Shown one piece after another: positions 25,381-34,096 of a stretch of DNA of 64,000 nucleotides. The stretch spans positions 62,001 to 126,000 of the forward strand of contig NZ_VRLV01000019.1 in NCBI RefSeq assembly GCF_009760925.1, written 5' to 3'. The translations under genes and the position numbers were made by a program. The notes under the pieces were generated by a model. That model did no database searches and was not told the DNA's origin. It saw nothing but the letters and a program-made list of their open reading frames with translations. Position 1 is the first letter of the stretch; each line of letters opens with the position of its first letter. Origin of the DNA: Nonomuraea typhae. GTDB taxonomy: Bacteria > Actinomycetota > Actinomycetes > Streptosporangiales > Streptosporangiaceae.

Positions 25381-25412
25381 GGCCCCGCCCGACGACCTTG
25401 GGCGGGGCCTTC
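25381..25412 (+). terminator. Intrinsic terminator after the GNAT gene
   Basis: GGCCCCGCCC and GGGCGGGGCC pair perfectly (10 bp) around a 9-nt loop and are followed by TTCC. Confidence 0.85.
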
Positions 25413-25486
25413 CGTATCTATGGTGAGGGGCACGGCCGCCCCCGTATTGGGGCCATGCCCGCCGCCCTATCAGCATCCCCGGAGAG

Positions 25487-25528
25487 GTTCAACACCGGAT
25501 CAAAGGCGAATCAACGCTTCGGTTAACG
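25487..25528. promoter_or_regulatory. SARP-like heptamer repeats upstream of the SARP gene
   Basis: GTTCAAC, TTCAAAG and ATCAACG follow each other at 12- and 11-bp steps (cores TCAAC 25489, TCAAA 25501, TCAAC 25512), then GGTTAAC. SARP proteins bind direct heptamers one helical turn apart, so this is a likely self-regulatory site. A small dyad, GCCTA/TAGGC, follows at 25541-25555. Confidence 0.55.
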
Positions 25529-25610
25529 AATTGGCTCATGCCTATGTGTTAGGCAACTATGGATCTATCATTTGGTAACAAATCGTTCCATTGCCTGGGA
25601 GACACACGGC

Positions 25611-28598
25611 ATGGCTGGTCACGGCATGGACGGCGAGCTGCGGTTCGCCGTGCTCGGTCCCGTCCGCGCGTGGCGCAGCGGCCAGGAAGTGGATTTGGGC
25701 ACACCGTTGCAGCGCTCCATTTTGGGAATGTTGTTGCTGCGCGAAGGCCGGGCGGTGACGCCGACCGAGATGATCGACGCGGTGTGGGGCGAGGACGCGC
25801 CGCCACGGGCGCTGGGCGCGCTGCGGACGTACGTCTCCCGGCTGCGGACCGTGCTGGAGCCCGACCGCCCGGCGCGCACCCGTCCCGAGCTGCTGACCTC
25901 GGTCGGCCGCGGCTACGCGCTGCGCCTGCCCGACGGCGCGCTGGACCTGACCCGGTTCGAGCGGGGGATCACCGAGGCCGAGGCCGCCCGCAAGGCCGGA
26001 CGCCCGGCGCAGGCGGCCGAGGAGATGCGCGCGGCGCTGGCCCTGTTCGAGGGCGAGCCGCTGGCCGGCGCGGTGGGCCCGTACGCCGACCACCAGCGTG
26101 ACCGGCTGGCCGAGCGCCGGTTGAGCGTGGTCGAGACGCTGATGGACGTGGACCTGCAGCTCGGCAACCACGCGGCCATCGTGTCGGAGCTGATCGCGCT
26201 GACCGCCGACCACCCGCTGCGTGAGCGGCTGCGGGCCCAGCTGATGCTGGCGTTGTACCGGTGCGGGCGGCAGGGTGATGCGCTGGCGGTGTTCACCGAG
26301 ACCCGGCAGGCGCTCATCGACGAACTCGGCGTGGAGCCGGGCCGTGAGCTGACCACGTTGCACCAGCGCATCCTGACCGCCGACCCCGACCTGGCGGTCT
26401 CCGCGCCGGTGATCGCGGTCGTCGAGGTGCCGGAGGAAGGTGGCGACGACGAGGAGAGCCCGCACGAGCTGCCGCGCCCGGCGCAGCTTCCCGCCGCGGT
26501 CAACGACTTCACCGGCCGCAAGGAGATCGTCGGCCGGTTGCGGACGTTGCTGTCGGCCCAGAGCGCGCACGAGGGCGTGCCGGTGGCGGCGATCTGCGGC
26601 ATCGGCGGCGTGGGCAAGACCGCTTTGGCGGTGCACGTGGCGCACCAGTCCGACGAACAGTTCCCGGACGGGCAGCTGTATGCGGACCTGCGTGGCTACA
26701 CCGACGAGGCGACCGCGCCGGAGTCGGCGCTGGGGGCGTTCCTGCGGGCGCTGGGCGTTCCGCCCGACGTGATTCCCGAGCGGTTGCCGGAGCGGTCGGC
26801 GTTGTACCGGTCGCTGCTGGCCGAGCGGCGCATCCTGGTGTTGCTGGACAACGCCCGCGACGCGGCGCAGGTGCTGCCGCTGCTGCCGGGCACGCCGGGG
26901 TGCGCGGCGATCGTGACCAGCCGGGTCAAGCTGGCCGATCTGCCGTCGGCGCGGCTGATCGATCTGGACGTGATGGAGCCGGACGAGGCGTTGTCGTTGT
27001 TCGCCCTGGTGGCCGGGCCCGAGCGGGTGGCGGCCGAGCACGGCGCGGCGATGGACGTGGTGGCCGCGTGCGGGTTCCTGCCGCTGGCGGTGCGGATCGT
27101 GGCCGCCCGGCTGGCGGCGCGTCCGTCCTGGACGGTGGCCTCGCTGGTGCCGCGGCTGGCCGACGAGCAGCGCCGCCTGGATGAGCTGCGGGTGGGCAAC
27201 CTGGCCGTGGAGGCCACGTTCGCGCTCGGGTACGGACAGCTGGACACCGCCCAGGCGCGGGCGTTCCGGCTGCTGTCGCTGCCGAACGGGCCGGACATCT
27301 CGGCCGGGGCGGCGGCCGCGGTGCTGTCGATGAGCACGCTGGAGACCGAGGACCTGCTGGAGTCGCTGGTGGATGCCAGCCTGCTGGAGGCTCCGGCGCC
27401 GGGCCGCTACCGCTTCCACGACCTGCTGAAGCTGTTCGCGCGGCGCACGCTGGAGAAGACCGAGCGGCCCCAGGCGCGCACGATGGCGCTGCGCCGGCTG
27501 CTGGGCTTCTACCTGGCCTCGTGCCAGTCGGCGCACCGGCTCGCCTACGAGGGCAGCATGATCTCCGACAACCTGGTGGTGGTCGGCAGCGGGCGCGTGT
27601 TCACCTCGGTGGACGAGGCGGTGGCCTGGCTGATCGCCGAGGGTGACGCGTTGTTCGCCGCCATCAACCAGGCGGCCGCCGCCTCGCGCATCGGCGAGCA
27701 CCTGCTGCCCGCGGCCGACATGCTGGTGGCGATGGAGCCGCTGCTGGAGTCGGGCACCCACACCCGGGAGTTCGACCAGGCGACCAAGGCGACGCTGGCC
27801 GCCGCTCAGCGCATCGGCGACGCCGGCAGCGAGCTGCGGGCCCGGTACGTCCTGGGCCGGGTGCTGTTCGCCGGCAACCAGCTCGCCCAGGCCGAGGAGC
27901 AGTTCCGGATCGTGCACGAGCTGTCGGTGGCCCGCGAGGAGAAGGTCGTCACCGGCGAGGTCCGCAACGCGCTGGCCGTCGTGGTCGGCCGGCAGCGCCG
28001 CCACACCGAGGCGCTGACCTGGTTCGACGCCGCGATGGAGTTCTACCGCGCCAACGGGGTGCCCGCCGGGGAGGCGCTGGTGCTGTCGTACTCGGCCCGC
28101 GAACACCTCGGCCTGGGCCGGCCGGAGGACGCGATCGCCGCCGCCGAGAAGGGCCTGGCCATCTTCACCGAGATCGGCAGCGGCGCCGGCACCGCCCGCG
28201 CCCGCTACCACCTCGGCATCGTGCTCTCGCGGGTCGGCCGCATCACCGAGGCCGTCCACCACCATGCCGAGTGCCTCGCCTTCTTCCGCGCCAGCAAACA
28301 ACGGGTGTGGGAACAACGGGTCTGCTCCCGGCTGGCCGAGACCTTCATCGCCGCCGAACGCTACGGCGACGCCGTCCGCCACGCCGAGCAGGCGCTGGTG
28401 GTCAGCAGAGAGATCGGCCATCCGTACGGCGAAGCCCTCTCGCTCACCGTCCTCGGCAAGGCGCTGCGGGGCATGAGCAGCGTGAGCCGCAGCACCGACT
28501 GCCTACGGCAGGCCCTCGACATCTTCTCGCGGCTCGGCGCTCCCGAAGCCGGGGACGTCAGAGCCATGCTCGACAGCGCTCAGGTCGTCGAGTCCTGA
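25611..28598 (+). CDS. AfsR-like SARP-NB-ARC-TPR transcriptional regulator
   Basis: A 995-residue regulator. The order is: OmpR-like winged helix (residues about 8-95), bacterial transcriptional activator domain (about 100-250), NB-ARC ATPase with Walker A GIGGVGKTAL and RILVLLDN (about 265-560, ending with FHDLLKLFARR), then TPR repeats to the C-terminus. This is the AfsR layout; such proteins activate secondary-metabolite or morphogenesis genes after signal-dependent ATPase activation. No biosynthetic cluster is visible in this window, so it may act elsewhere. The ATG at 25611 has GGGAG about 10 nt upstream; 25626 is an alternative. Confidence 0.9.
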   Translation: MAGHGMDGELRFAVLGPVRAWRSGQEVDLGTPLQRSILGMLLLREGRAVTPTEMIDAVWGEDAPPRALGALRTYVSRLRTVLEPDRPARTRPELLTSVGRGYALRLPDGALDLTRFERGITEAEAARKAGRPAQAAEEMRAALALFEGEPLAGAVGPYADHQRDRLAERRLSVVETLMDVDLQLGNHAAIVSELIALTADHPLRERLRAQLMLALYRCGRQGDALAVFTETRQALIDELGVEPGRELTTLHQRILTADPDLAVSAPVIAVVEVPEEGGDDEESPHELPRPAQLPAAVNDFTGRKEIVGRLRTLLSAQSAHEGVPVAAICGIGGVGKTALAVHVAHQSDEQFPDGQLYADLRGYTDEATAPESALGAFLRALGVPPDVIPERLPERSALYRSLLAERRILVLLDNARDAAQVLPLLPGTPGCAAIVTSRVKLADLPSARLIDLDVMEPDEALSLFALVAGPERVAAEHGAAMDVVAACGFLPLAVRIVAARLAARPSWTVASLVPRLADEQRRLDELRVGNLAVEATFALGYGQLDTAQARAFRLLSLPNGPDISAGAAAAVLSMSTLETEDLLESLVDASLLEAPAPGRYRFHDLLKLFARRTLEKTERPQARTMALRRLLGFYLASCQSAHRLAYEGSMISDNLVVVGSGRVFTSVDEAVAWLIAEGDALFAAINQAAAASRIGEHLLPAADMLVAMEPLLESGTHTREFDQATKATLAAAQRIGDAGSELRARYVLGRVLFAGNQLAQAEEQFRIVHELSVAREEKVVTGEVRNALAVVVGRQRRHTEALTWFDAAMEFYRANGVPAGEALVLSYSAREHLGLGRPEDAIAAAEKGLAIFTEIGSGAGTARARYHLGIVLSRVGRITEAVHHHAECLAFFRASKQRVWEQRVCSRLAETFIAAERYGDAVRHAEQALVVSREIGHPYGEALSLTVLGKALRGMSSVSRSTDCLRQALDIFSRLGAPEAGDVRAMLDSAQVVES

Positions 28599-28736
28599 GT
28601 ACAGCTCGTCGTCTAGTCGTGTCATCCATACATGGTTGATCAAGGCTGCCCCTTGGTGGGAGCGGAAGGTATCAGCCCGGCCGGTCATCTACCGCCACGC
28701 TTCGCTAGGGGGCCCGGTTATCCGGATGCTCCACGT

Positions 28737-28806
28737 GGCGGCTAGCCGCCTCACTTCGACGACCGGCCGGACCCGGCACGGACCTCGAACCCCCCAGGTC
28801 CGTGCC
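28737..28806 (+). terminator. Hairpins after the SARP gene
   Basis: In the 267-bp gap after the SARP gene, GGCGGCTAGCCGCC is a 14-bp palindrome (28737-28750) and GGCACGGACCT/AGGTCCGTGCC (28775-28785 and 28796-28806) form a perfect 11-bp stem with a 10-nt loop. The latter would stop transcription from either side. No gene or tRNA was found in this gap. Confidence 0.65.
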
Positions 28807-28832
28807 TGTGACCTAACTCTCCCTCGCGCCTG

Positions 28833-28860
28833 TCAACGTCGAATCAACACAGAATCAAAG
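28833..28860. promoter_or_regulatory. Three exact-spaced SARP-like heptamers
   Basis: GTCAACG, ATCAACA and ATCAAAG have their TCAA cores at 28833, 28844 and 28855, a strict 11-bp period. They match the heptamers upstream of the SARP gene. They lie just beyond the 3' end of the minus-strand methyltransferase gene, so no obvious promoter is served. Confidence 0.5.
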
Positions 28861-28865
28861 CCCCG

Positions 28866-30263
28866 CTAGACGAGGAAGAAACCCTCGGCGATCAAGGGCC
28901 GCAGCGCGTCGGCGCTCAGCTGCTCCCCGTCGCCCACCAGCTCGGCGATCACGTTGAGCAGCGGGCCCAGCGCCAGCTCACCGTCGCAGACCCCCGCCAG
29001 CGCCGCCTCCACCGTGCCGACCTCGCAGCTCCTGCGCAGGCCACGCGTCTGCCGCAGGACGATCTTCATGGGATCCTCGGCGCCCGGCACCGCGATCCGC
29101 TCGTCCAGCAGGCCCTCGACCGTCCGCAACCGGGCCGCCTCCAGGCCGGTGGCGCGATGGGCGGCGGCGATCGCGTCCAGCACGTCGTCCACGTACTCCC
29201 CCACCGGCAGCTCCACCTGGTGGGTCAGCTGCTCCACCCGAACCACCGGATCCAGGCTGCCGGAGTTGCGCAGGGTGATCCAGCCGAAGCCGACGCCCTC
29301 CACCTTGCGCTCGTCGAACCACGACAACCAGCGGTCATAGTGCTCGGCATAACCGGGGGTGCCCTGCTCGGCGGCGTCCTTCAGCCACAACTCCACGTAC
29401 TCGGCCGGATCCTGCACGTCCCGCTGCACCACCCAGCCGTCACAGCCGGTCTCCCCCAGCCAGCCGCCCACCCGCTCGCGCCAGTCCTCGCCCTCCACGT
29501 GCAGCCAGTTGGCCAGGAAGTGCGCCTGGCCGTCGGGATTGAGGTAGCCGGGCGCCTGCCGTACCAGATCGCGGCAGAAGTCGTCGCCGCCGGCCTCGCG
29601 GTAGGTGAGGGCGCCGACGGGAGAGATCACGAACGGCGGGTTGGAGACGACCAGGTCGAACGTCTCACCCTCCACGGGCTCGAACATCGAGCCGGTCCGC
29701 GCGTCCACGCCGCTGACGCCGGACAGCGCCCAGCTCAGCGCGGCCAGCTCGAGGGCGCGCGGGTTGACGTCGGTGGCGGTGATCCGCCGGGCCCGCCCGT
29801 TCAGGTGCAGGACCTGCACGCCACAGCCCGTGCCCAGGTCGAGGGCGCTGTCCACCGGGTGGCGGCTGACCAGCTGGGCGAGATTGGCCGAAGCGCCGCC
29901 CGCGCCCACGACGTGGTCGGGGCGCAGCGCCGGGTCTCCCGGGCGCACCTTGCGGTCGGACACGAGGTAGCCGTCGCCCTCCCACGGCTGCAGATGCACG
30001 GTCGCCCGCACCGCCTGGCCGCCCTCCTCGTGCCGCGCCAGCCCCGAGGCGACCACCTCGGGCGCCACCTGCTCGGCGGGTACGGCGGCGCCCAGCCAGA
30101 ACAGGCGGATCAGCGTGGCCGCCGGATCGCCCCCGGTGGTGGCGCGCAGGGCGGGGACCAGTTCCTCACGGGCCAGCGCCCCGGCCGCCACGGCGCCCAG
30201 GCGGTCGCGGACGCCGTCGATGGTGTAGCCGCTCTCCAGAAGGTATTCACGCAGTCGTTCCAC
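28866..30263 (-). CDS. HemK-like class I methyltransferase with N- and C-terminal extensions
   Basis: A 465-residue protein. After about 130 residues of an N-terminal domain comes a SAM-binding core with DLGTGCGVQVL, ITATDVNPRALELA and the NPPF motif (VVSNPPFVISP), which marks amino-methyltransferases acting on glutamine or nucleobase nitrogens. A C-terminal 150-residue region has no recognised motif. Similar proteins in actinomycetes are annotated simply as methyltransferases. GTG at 30263 is preferred because AAGGATGGGG precedes it; an ATG at 30305 would add an unlikely Cys/Trp-rich start. Confidence 0.84.
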   Translation of the reverse strand: MERLREYLLESGYTIDGVRDRLGAVAAGALAREELVPALRATTGGDPAATLIRLFWLGAAVPAEQVAPEVVASGLARHEEGGQAVRATVHLQPWEGDGYLVSDRKVRPGDPALRPDHVVGAGGASANLAQLVSRHPVDSALDLGTGCGVQVLHLNGRARRITATDVNPRALELAALSWALSGVSGVDARTGSMFEPVEGETFDLVVSNPPFVISPVGALTYREAGGDDFCRDLVRQAPGYLNPDGQAHFLANWLHVEGEDWRERVGGWLGETGCDGWVVQRDVQDPAEYVELWLKDAAEQGTPGYAEHYDRWLSWFDERKVEGVGFGWITLRNSGSLDPVVRVEQLTHQVELPVGEYVDDVLDAIAAAHRATGLEAARLRTVEGLLDERIAVPGAEDPMKIVLRQTRGLRRSCEVGTVEAALAGVCDGELALGPLLNVIAELVGDGEQLSADALRPLIAEGFFLV

Positions 30264-30387
30264 GGGACCCCATCCTTCCGCAGGCAAACACCAACACATG
30301 ATCATAAACGCAGCGTAATCATACCGTTACTCAATTGCCTCAGCGATCTGCAAGCAAGAGACAAGTGGGACGCGGTATCTCTATGAG

Positions 30388-30690
30388 GTGCTCATCCCCT
30401 GCCTCGCCTGCGAGTCCCGGTTCCGGCCCGAGGAATACTTCCAGGCCTGCACCGACTACAACCGCGGCCTGGACCTGGTCTCCTGGACCTGCCCGAGCTG
30501 CGGCAACCGCGACGACTTCAGGGTGCTGCCCGGCGAACTCGGCTTCGGCTACCCGCGGCGGGGACGCTTCGACGTCCACGTCAAGCTGCCCGTGCCCGGC
30601 CTGCGCCGCCAGCGTGGCGAGCTCCGGCTGGACATCACCCTCGGCACCGGAGTCTGGCGGGTGCCTACAAGGATTCGCCAACCCGCATGA
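30388..30690 (+). CDS. Small zinc-ribbon protein
   Basis: A 100-residue protein with two CxxC knuckles, Cys5-x2-Cys8 and Cys35-x2-Cys38 (LIPCLACESRF and WTCPSCGNRDD), which would bind one zinc. The rest is beta-rich and ends in an Arg-containing tail. The family is unknown to me; zinc ribbons of this size bind nucleic acid or partner proteins. The GTG at 30388 has only a weak GAG upstream. Its 3' end overlaps the convergent dehydrogenase gene by 26 bp. Confidence 0.6.
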   Translation: MLIPCLACESRFRPEEYFQACTDYNRGLDLVSWTCPSCGNRDDFRVLPGELGFGYPRRGRFDVHVKLPVPGLRRQRGELRLDITLGTGVWRVPTRIRQPA

Positions 30691-31639
30691 CCGGCTGGCA
30701 CGCGTGCGCGGGCGCCTCGCCGCGCAGCGTGCGCCCGATGTCCTCCACCAGCGAGCGCGCGTGCTCGGCCTGGCTCTCGCCGGTCGCGTGCCCGAGGTTC
30801 GGGGTGAGGACCACGTTCGGCAGCCGCGTCAGCGGGTGCGTGGGATCGAGCCATTCGCCTTCGAAGTGGTCGAGCCCGGCACCGCCGAGATGTCCCCGGC
30901 GCAGGGCGTCGACCAGGGCGGCCAGGTCGTGCAGCGCGCCCCGGGCGGTGTTGAGGTAGATCGCGCCCGCGCGCATGGCGGCGAACTCCACGGCGCCCAT
31001 GAAAGCGCGGGTGTCCTCGGTGACCGGCACGTGCAGCGAGACGACGTCGGCCACGGCCAGCAACTCGGGCAGGGCGAGGGTGGCCTCGGCCACGTGGGGG
31101 TCGTGGGCCACGACGTTCATGCCCAGGCCGCGGGCCCGCCAGCGTACGGCACGGCCCACCTGGCCCAGGCCGACGAGACCGAGCGTGCGACCGGCCAGGC
31201 GGATGCCCCGGTGGCGCTCCGACGGCGGGACGCGGCCCCGGTAGACCCGGCCGCGCCGTACCTCCCGATCGGCGACGACGACGTGCCGGCTGACCGCGAA
31301 CAGCAGCGCGATGGCGAGTTCCGCGACGGCGTCGGGGTCGCGCCCGGCCGGGTGCAGGACGGCGACGCCGCAGGCGGCGGCCAGGCGCAGGTCGACGTTG
31401 GTGGGCGGGCCGAGGCAGGCCACGATGTCGAGCGGCAGGGACAGCACGGAATCGCGGACCTGGTCACCCTCGGTGACGATGACCGAGGCGCCGGTTTCGA
31501 TGACGAGGTCGGCGAGTTGTTCGTCGGAGAAGCCGAGGCTGGGACGGGGCGGAACCTCGGCCAGTTCGGCGATTTCCGACAGGCGGACGAGAGCGCACTC
31601 CGGCAGGGTGGGCAGGACCAGCGCCCGAGGTCGTCTCAC
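30665..31639 (-). CDS. D-isomer-specific 2-hydroxyacid dehydrogenase
   Basis: A 324-residue NAD(P)-dependent dehydrogenase. The nucleotide-binding motif is LGLVGLGQVGRAVRWRARGLGMNVVAHDP; the catalytic Arg is in YLNTARGAL, and the catalytic His in LTPNLGHAT. The usual acidic partner lies near HFEGEW. Members reduce 2-keto acids (glyoxylate, phosphoglycerate and others). The GTG at 31639 has no Shine-Dalgarno and a TATTGT element lies shortly upstream, so the mRNA may be leaderless. It has no clear operon partner. Confidence 0.86.
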   Translation of the reverse strand: MRRPRALVLPTLPECALVRLSEIAELAEVPPRPSLGFSDEQLADLVIETGASVIVTEGDQVRDSVLSLPLDIVACLGPPTNVDLRLAAACGVAVLHPAGRDPDAVAELAIALLFAVSRHVVVADREVRRGRVYRGRVPPSERHRGIRLAGRTLGLVGLGQVGRAVRWRARGLGMNVVAHDPHVAEATLALPELLAVADVVSLHVPVTEDTRAFMGAVEFAAMRAGAIYLNTARGALHDLAALVDALRRGHLGGAGLDHFEGEWLDPTHPLTRLPNVVLTPNLGHATGESQAEHARSLVEDIGRTLRGEAPAHACQPVMRVGESL

Positions 31640-31708
31640 GTTCGTGACAATAACACCACAGAGGGTGATCGACCTATTCTTCCGGACCTTGGCCCGTGAG
31701 GGGGCGGC

Positions 31709-32308
31709 CTACTCCTCCGGACGCTGACGGAGGCTCTGCCATGCGGCCTCGCCCAGGCCCTTGATCTCCTCGTCGGTGGGCGTGTGGGCGCCGGCGAACC
31801 ACAGGCGGCACATCTCCTGGGCGGGGCCGAGCCACAGCACGTAGCACATGGTCGCGTGCACGGGCTGGAGCAGGTTGTTCTTCATGTGGGGCTTCCACCA
31901 GTCGGAGACCTGGCGGAAGAAGGCGCGGCGGGCCTCGGCGACCTCCTGGCCGCCGGGCTCGTTCTTGCGCGGCGGGCGCTCGCTGACCAGGATGCGGGCG
32001 CGCTCCGGGTGCTCGCCGGCCCAGCGCATGTGGAAGGCCACGACCGCCTCGATGCCGTCGCGGGCTCCCGCGTGGCTGGTCAGCTCGGCGAGGAACTCGG
32101 CCTGGTAGGCGGAGAGGATCTCGGCGTAGAGCACCCCGAAGACGTGCTCTTTGCTGGCGAAGTGGTGGTAGAAGCTGCCGACGCTGACGCCGCTCTCCTC
32201 GCGGAGGCTGGCCAGCGTGGTGGCCGAGACCCCGTCCTGGCTGAAGCGGCGGAGGGCGCCCTCGATGATGCGGGTGCGGCCGTCGCGTCCGTTCTTGACA
32301 CTCTTCAC
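31709..32308 (-). CDS. TetR family transcriptional regulator
   Basis: A 199-residue TetR protein: residues about 10-58 hold the DNA-binding helices (RIIEGALRRFSQDGVSATTLASLREESGVSVGSFYHHFASKEHVF), with a helical ligand domain beyond. Its GTG start overlaps the stop of the GNAT gene (GTGA), so the two are translated together from one mRNA. The targets are unknown; the acetyltransferase and the divergent HxlR region are the nearest candidates. Confidence 0.88.
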   Translation of the reverse strand: MKSVKNGRDGRTRIIEGALRRFSQDGVSATTLASLREESGVSVGSFYHHFASKEHVFGVLYAEILSAYQAEFLAELTSHAGARDGIEAVVAFHMRWAGEHPERARILVSERPPRKNEPGGQEVAEARRAFFRQVSDWWKPHMKNNLLQPVHATMCYVLWLGPAQEMCRLWFAGAHTPTDEEIKGLGEAAWQSLRQRPEE

Positions 32309-32820
32309 GCAGTCAATGGTGAGCCAACAGAACGTTGTTCCGCAAATACCACCGCCTGCTTGATCATAGCGGTCACCTCGACCGAACCGGAAGAGACTCG
32401 CAATTCCGCGTCAGGCCAGGCCCTTCTGATGAGGCGCAGCGCCCTGCGGTTCTCGCCGAGGACGTCCATGCCGACCGTGGTCGCGCCGCGGATGGCGGCG
32501 CGGGTGAGCAGCGTGCCGATGAGCCGCGGGCCGAGGCCGATGCCCTGCCATTGGTCGGCCACGACCACCGCGATCTCGACGTCGTCCGCACGAGCGCCCC
32601 TGTAGCTCATGGCGTGCCCGACGATCTCGCCTTCATGCACGGCCACCAGGGCGTCCCTGCGCTCGTCGACCGCCATCAGGGCGGCGAGCAGGCTCGCGGA
32701 CGGGTGGCCGACCCCTGTGAAGAACCGCAGCGTCTGCGTGTGCAGCGACAGCCCCGCGAGGAAGCGCCGGAACGCCACCTCGTCCCCGCATCGCACGGGG
32801 CGAATCTGGGTTCGTCTCAT
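32305..32820 (-). CDS. GNAT acetyltransferase
   Basis: A 171-residue N-acetyltransferase with IRPVRCGDEVAFRRFLAGLS at the start and the acetyl-CoA loop DQWQGIGLGPRLIGTLLTRAAIRG (Q/RxxGxG/A). The motif VAVVVADQWQGIG resembles the Pat-type regulatory acetyltransferase domain, though no cyclic-nucleotide or CoA-ligase domain is attached. ATG at 32820 is preferred over an ATG at 32856 that lies within the HxlR operator region. It overlaps the TetR gene by 4 bp. Confidence 0.82.
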   Translation of the reverse strand: MRRTQIRPVRCGDEVAFRRFLAGLSLHTQTLRFFTGVGHPSASLLAALMAVDERRDALVAVHEGEIVGHAMSYRGARADDVEIAVVVADQWQGIGLGPRLIGTLLTRAAIRGATTVGMDVLGENRRALRLIRRAWPDAELRVSSGSVEVTAMIKQAVVFAEQRSVGSPLTA

Positions 32821-32842
32821 AGACCCAGGCTCTCGCAGCACG

Positions 32843-32873
32843 CCTGAGTCTGTCAACTAGACTCAGGTATGAT
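32843..32873. promoter_or_regulatory. HxlR operator and promoter
   Basis: CCTGAGTCT and AGACTCAGG are perfect arms (32843-32851 and 32859-32867) around 7 bp. A TATGAT -10 box follows directly (32868-32873), placing transcription start at about 32880, one base before the ATG at 32881. The operator also covers a TTGACA facing the GNAT gene, so both divergent genes may be controlled. Confidence 0.7.
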
Positions 32874-32880
32874 GTGGCCC

Positions 32881-33348
32881 ATGAACGTGCCCTTCCGGGT
32901 GAGCAACTGCTCGATCGAGCGGACCCTGGACATCGTCGGGGAGAAATGGACCTTCCTGGTGCTGCGCGAGGCATTCAGCGGGGTGCGCAGGTTCGCCGAC
33001 ATGCAGGCCATGACCGGTGCGCCGCGGCAGGTGCTCAGCGCGAGGCTGGCCCGGCTGGTCGACGAAGGACTCCTGCGCAAGGAGCCCTACCGCGAACCCG
33101 GCCAGCGCCAGCGCGACGAATACCGCCTCACCGAGAAGGGACGCGACCTCTATCCCCTGCTGGTCGCGCTCATGCACTTCGGTGACAAATACCTGTCCGA
33201 CGAGGCGGGACCGGCGGTCTGCCTGACCCATCGAGACTGCGGCGCCCTCATCGAGCAGCACTTCCGCTGCGCCGAGGGCCACGAGGTGAGCGGCCCGCGG
33301 GAGGTCACCCCCGTGCCCGGCTCAGGCGCGGAGCTGGAGAGCGCGTAG
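32881..33348 (+). CDS. HxlR family transcriptional regulator
   Basis: A 155-residue winged-helix regulator of the HxlR/DUF24 type: CSIERTLDIVGEKWTFLVLREAFSGVRRFADMQAMTGAPRQVLSARLARLVDEGLL, with the typical Cys before the helix (Cys10), a redox or aldehyde sensor in several members. The C-terminus adds a Cys-rich stretch (CLTHRDCGALIEQHFRCAEGHEV) that could bind metal. Start 32881 fits a leaderless transcript from TATGAT. The 3' end overlaps the convergent membrane-protein gene by 27 bp. Confidence 0.86.
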   Translation: MNVPFRVSNCSIERTLDIVGEKWTFLVLREAFSGVRRFADMQAMTGAPRQVLSARLARLVDEGLLRKEPYREPGQRQRDEYRLTEKGRDLYPLLVALMHFGDKYLSDEAGPAVCLTHRDCGALIEQHFRCAEGHEVSGPREVTPVPGSGAELESA

Positions 33349-33969
33349 GCAGCGGCGGAAGTCCAGCACCGAGAAGGCCGCGGCCCCCGACAGCAGTAGC
33401 GCCACCAGCGAGGTGCGCAGCGCCAGGAACGTTCCCAGCTCGAAGCTGAGCAGGGTCCACAGGGTCAGCGAGCCGTTGGCGAGCTGGGCGAACCCCCAGG
33501 CCAGCGACTGGCGCACGAAGAACCGCCGCAGCACCGGATGCGCGACCACCCACTCCGGCAGCGGGACCAGATCCAGCGTGATCCGCTCGGCCAGCGGCCT
33601 GCGTCCCCGCGCCGTGGCCAGGAACGCCGCGCTGACCATGAACACCCCGCACGTCGGTGGCAGGAAGAACCACCGGAAGTTCCCCGTGAGCACGGTCACC
33701 ACCACCCGCGCCACCAGGCTCAGCCCCGCCAGGATCACCGTGCCCGGCATCCGGCTGCTGCGCACCAGGCGCACCATGATGCCGCCGAAGACCCACGCGG
33801 CCGAGCACCCCAGCCCCGCGTACTCCCCTCCGGCCAGCATGCCGGCGTAGAAGAGCGCGACCGGCAGGATCATGCTCTCCAGCACCCGCGGCACCGCGTG
33901 CCACAGAAGGGCGCCCAGGCGGGGCATGACGAACTCGGGCGCCTCGGGTGACGCGGCAACCAGGGTCAT
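33322..33969 (-). CDS. Polytopic membrane protein (VC0807-like)
   Basis: A 215-residue protein with about five to six hydrophobic helices. The arrangement and the mid-region EWVVAHPVLRRFFVRQSLAWGFAQLANGSLTLW resemble the VC0807 family, whose function is unknown. A short N-terminal cytoplasmic segment precedes the first helix. No operon partner is visible: the next gene to its right is read the other way. Confidence 0.6.
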   Translation of the reverse strand: MTLVAASPEAPEFVMPRLGALLWHAVPRVLESMILPVALFYAGMLAGGEYAGLGCSAAWVFGGIMVRLVRSSRMPGTVILAGLSLVARVVVTVLTGNFRWFFLPPTCGVFMVSAAFLATARGRRPLAERITLDLVPLPEWVVAHPVLRRFFVRQSLAWGFAQLANGSLTLWTLLSFELGTFLALRTSLVALLLSGAAAFSVLDFRRCLRALQLRA

Positions 33970-34096
33970 TCAGGACGTCTTGCTCGTGAGGGGTGGCACG
34001 AGTCCCGACCGTACGCGATCACTTGCGATTTGGTAACCCGTTCGACCAGATCGGGCCAGGTGAAGAACCACCGTTGCCGGTGCCTACTCTTGAGGG

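Noticed and set aside
25557..28421. A 954-codon open frame antisense to the SARP gene
   Set aside because: It is Gln/His/Arg/Gly-rich noise typical of the third-position GC shadow of a real gene; the plus strand has clear SARP, NB-ARC and TPR domains.
25611..28598. SARP gene as the pathway-specific regulator of a local antibiotic cluster
   Set aside because: No NRPS, PKS, RiPP or other core biosynthetic gene occurs within the window.
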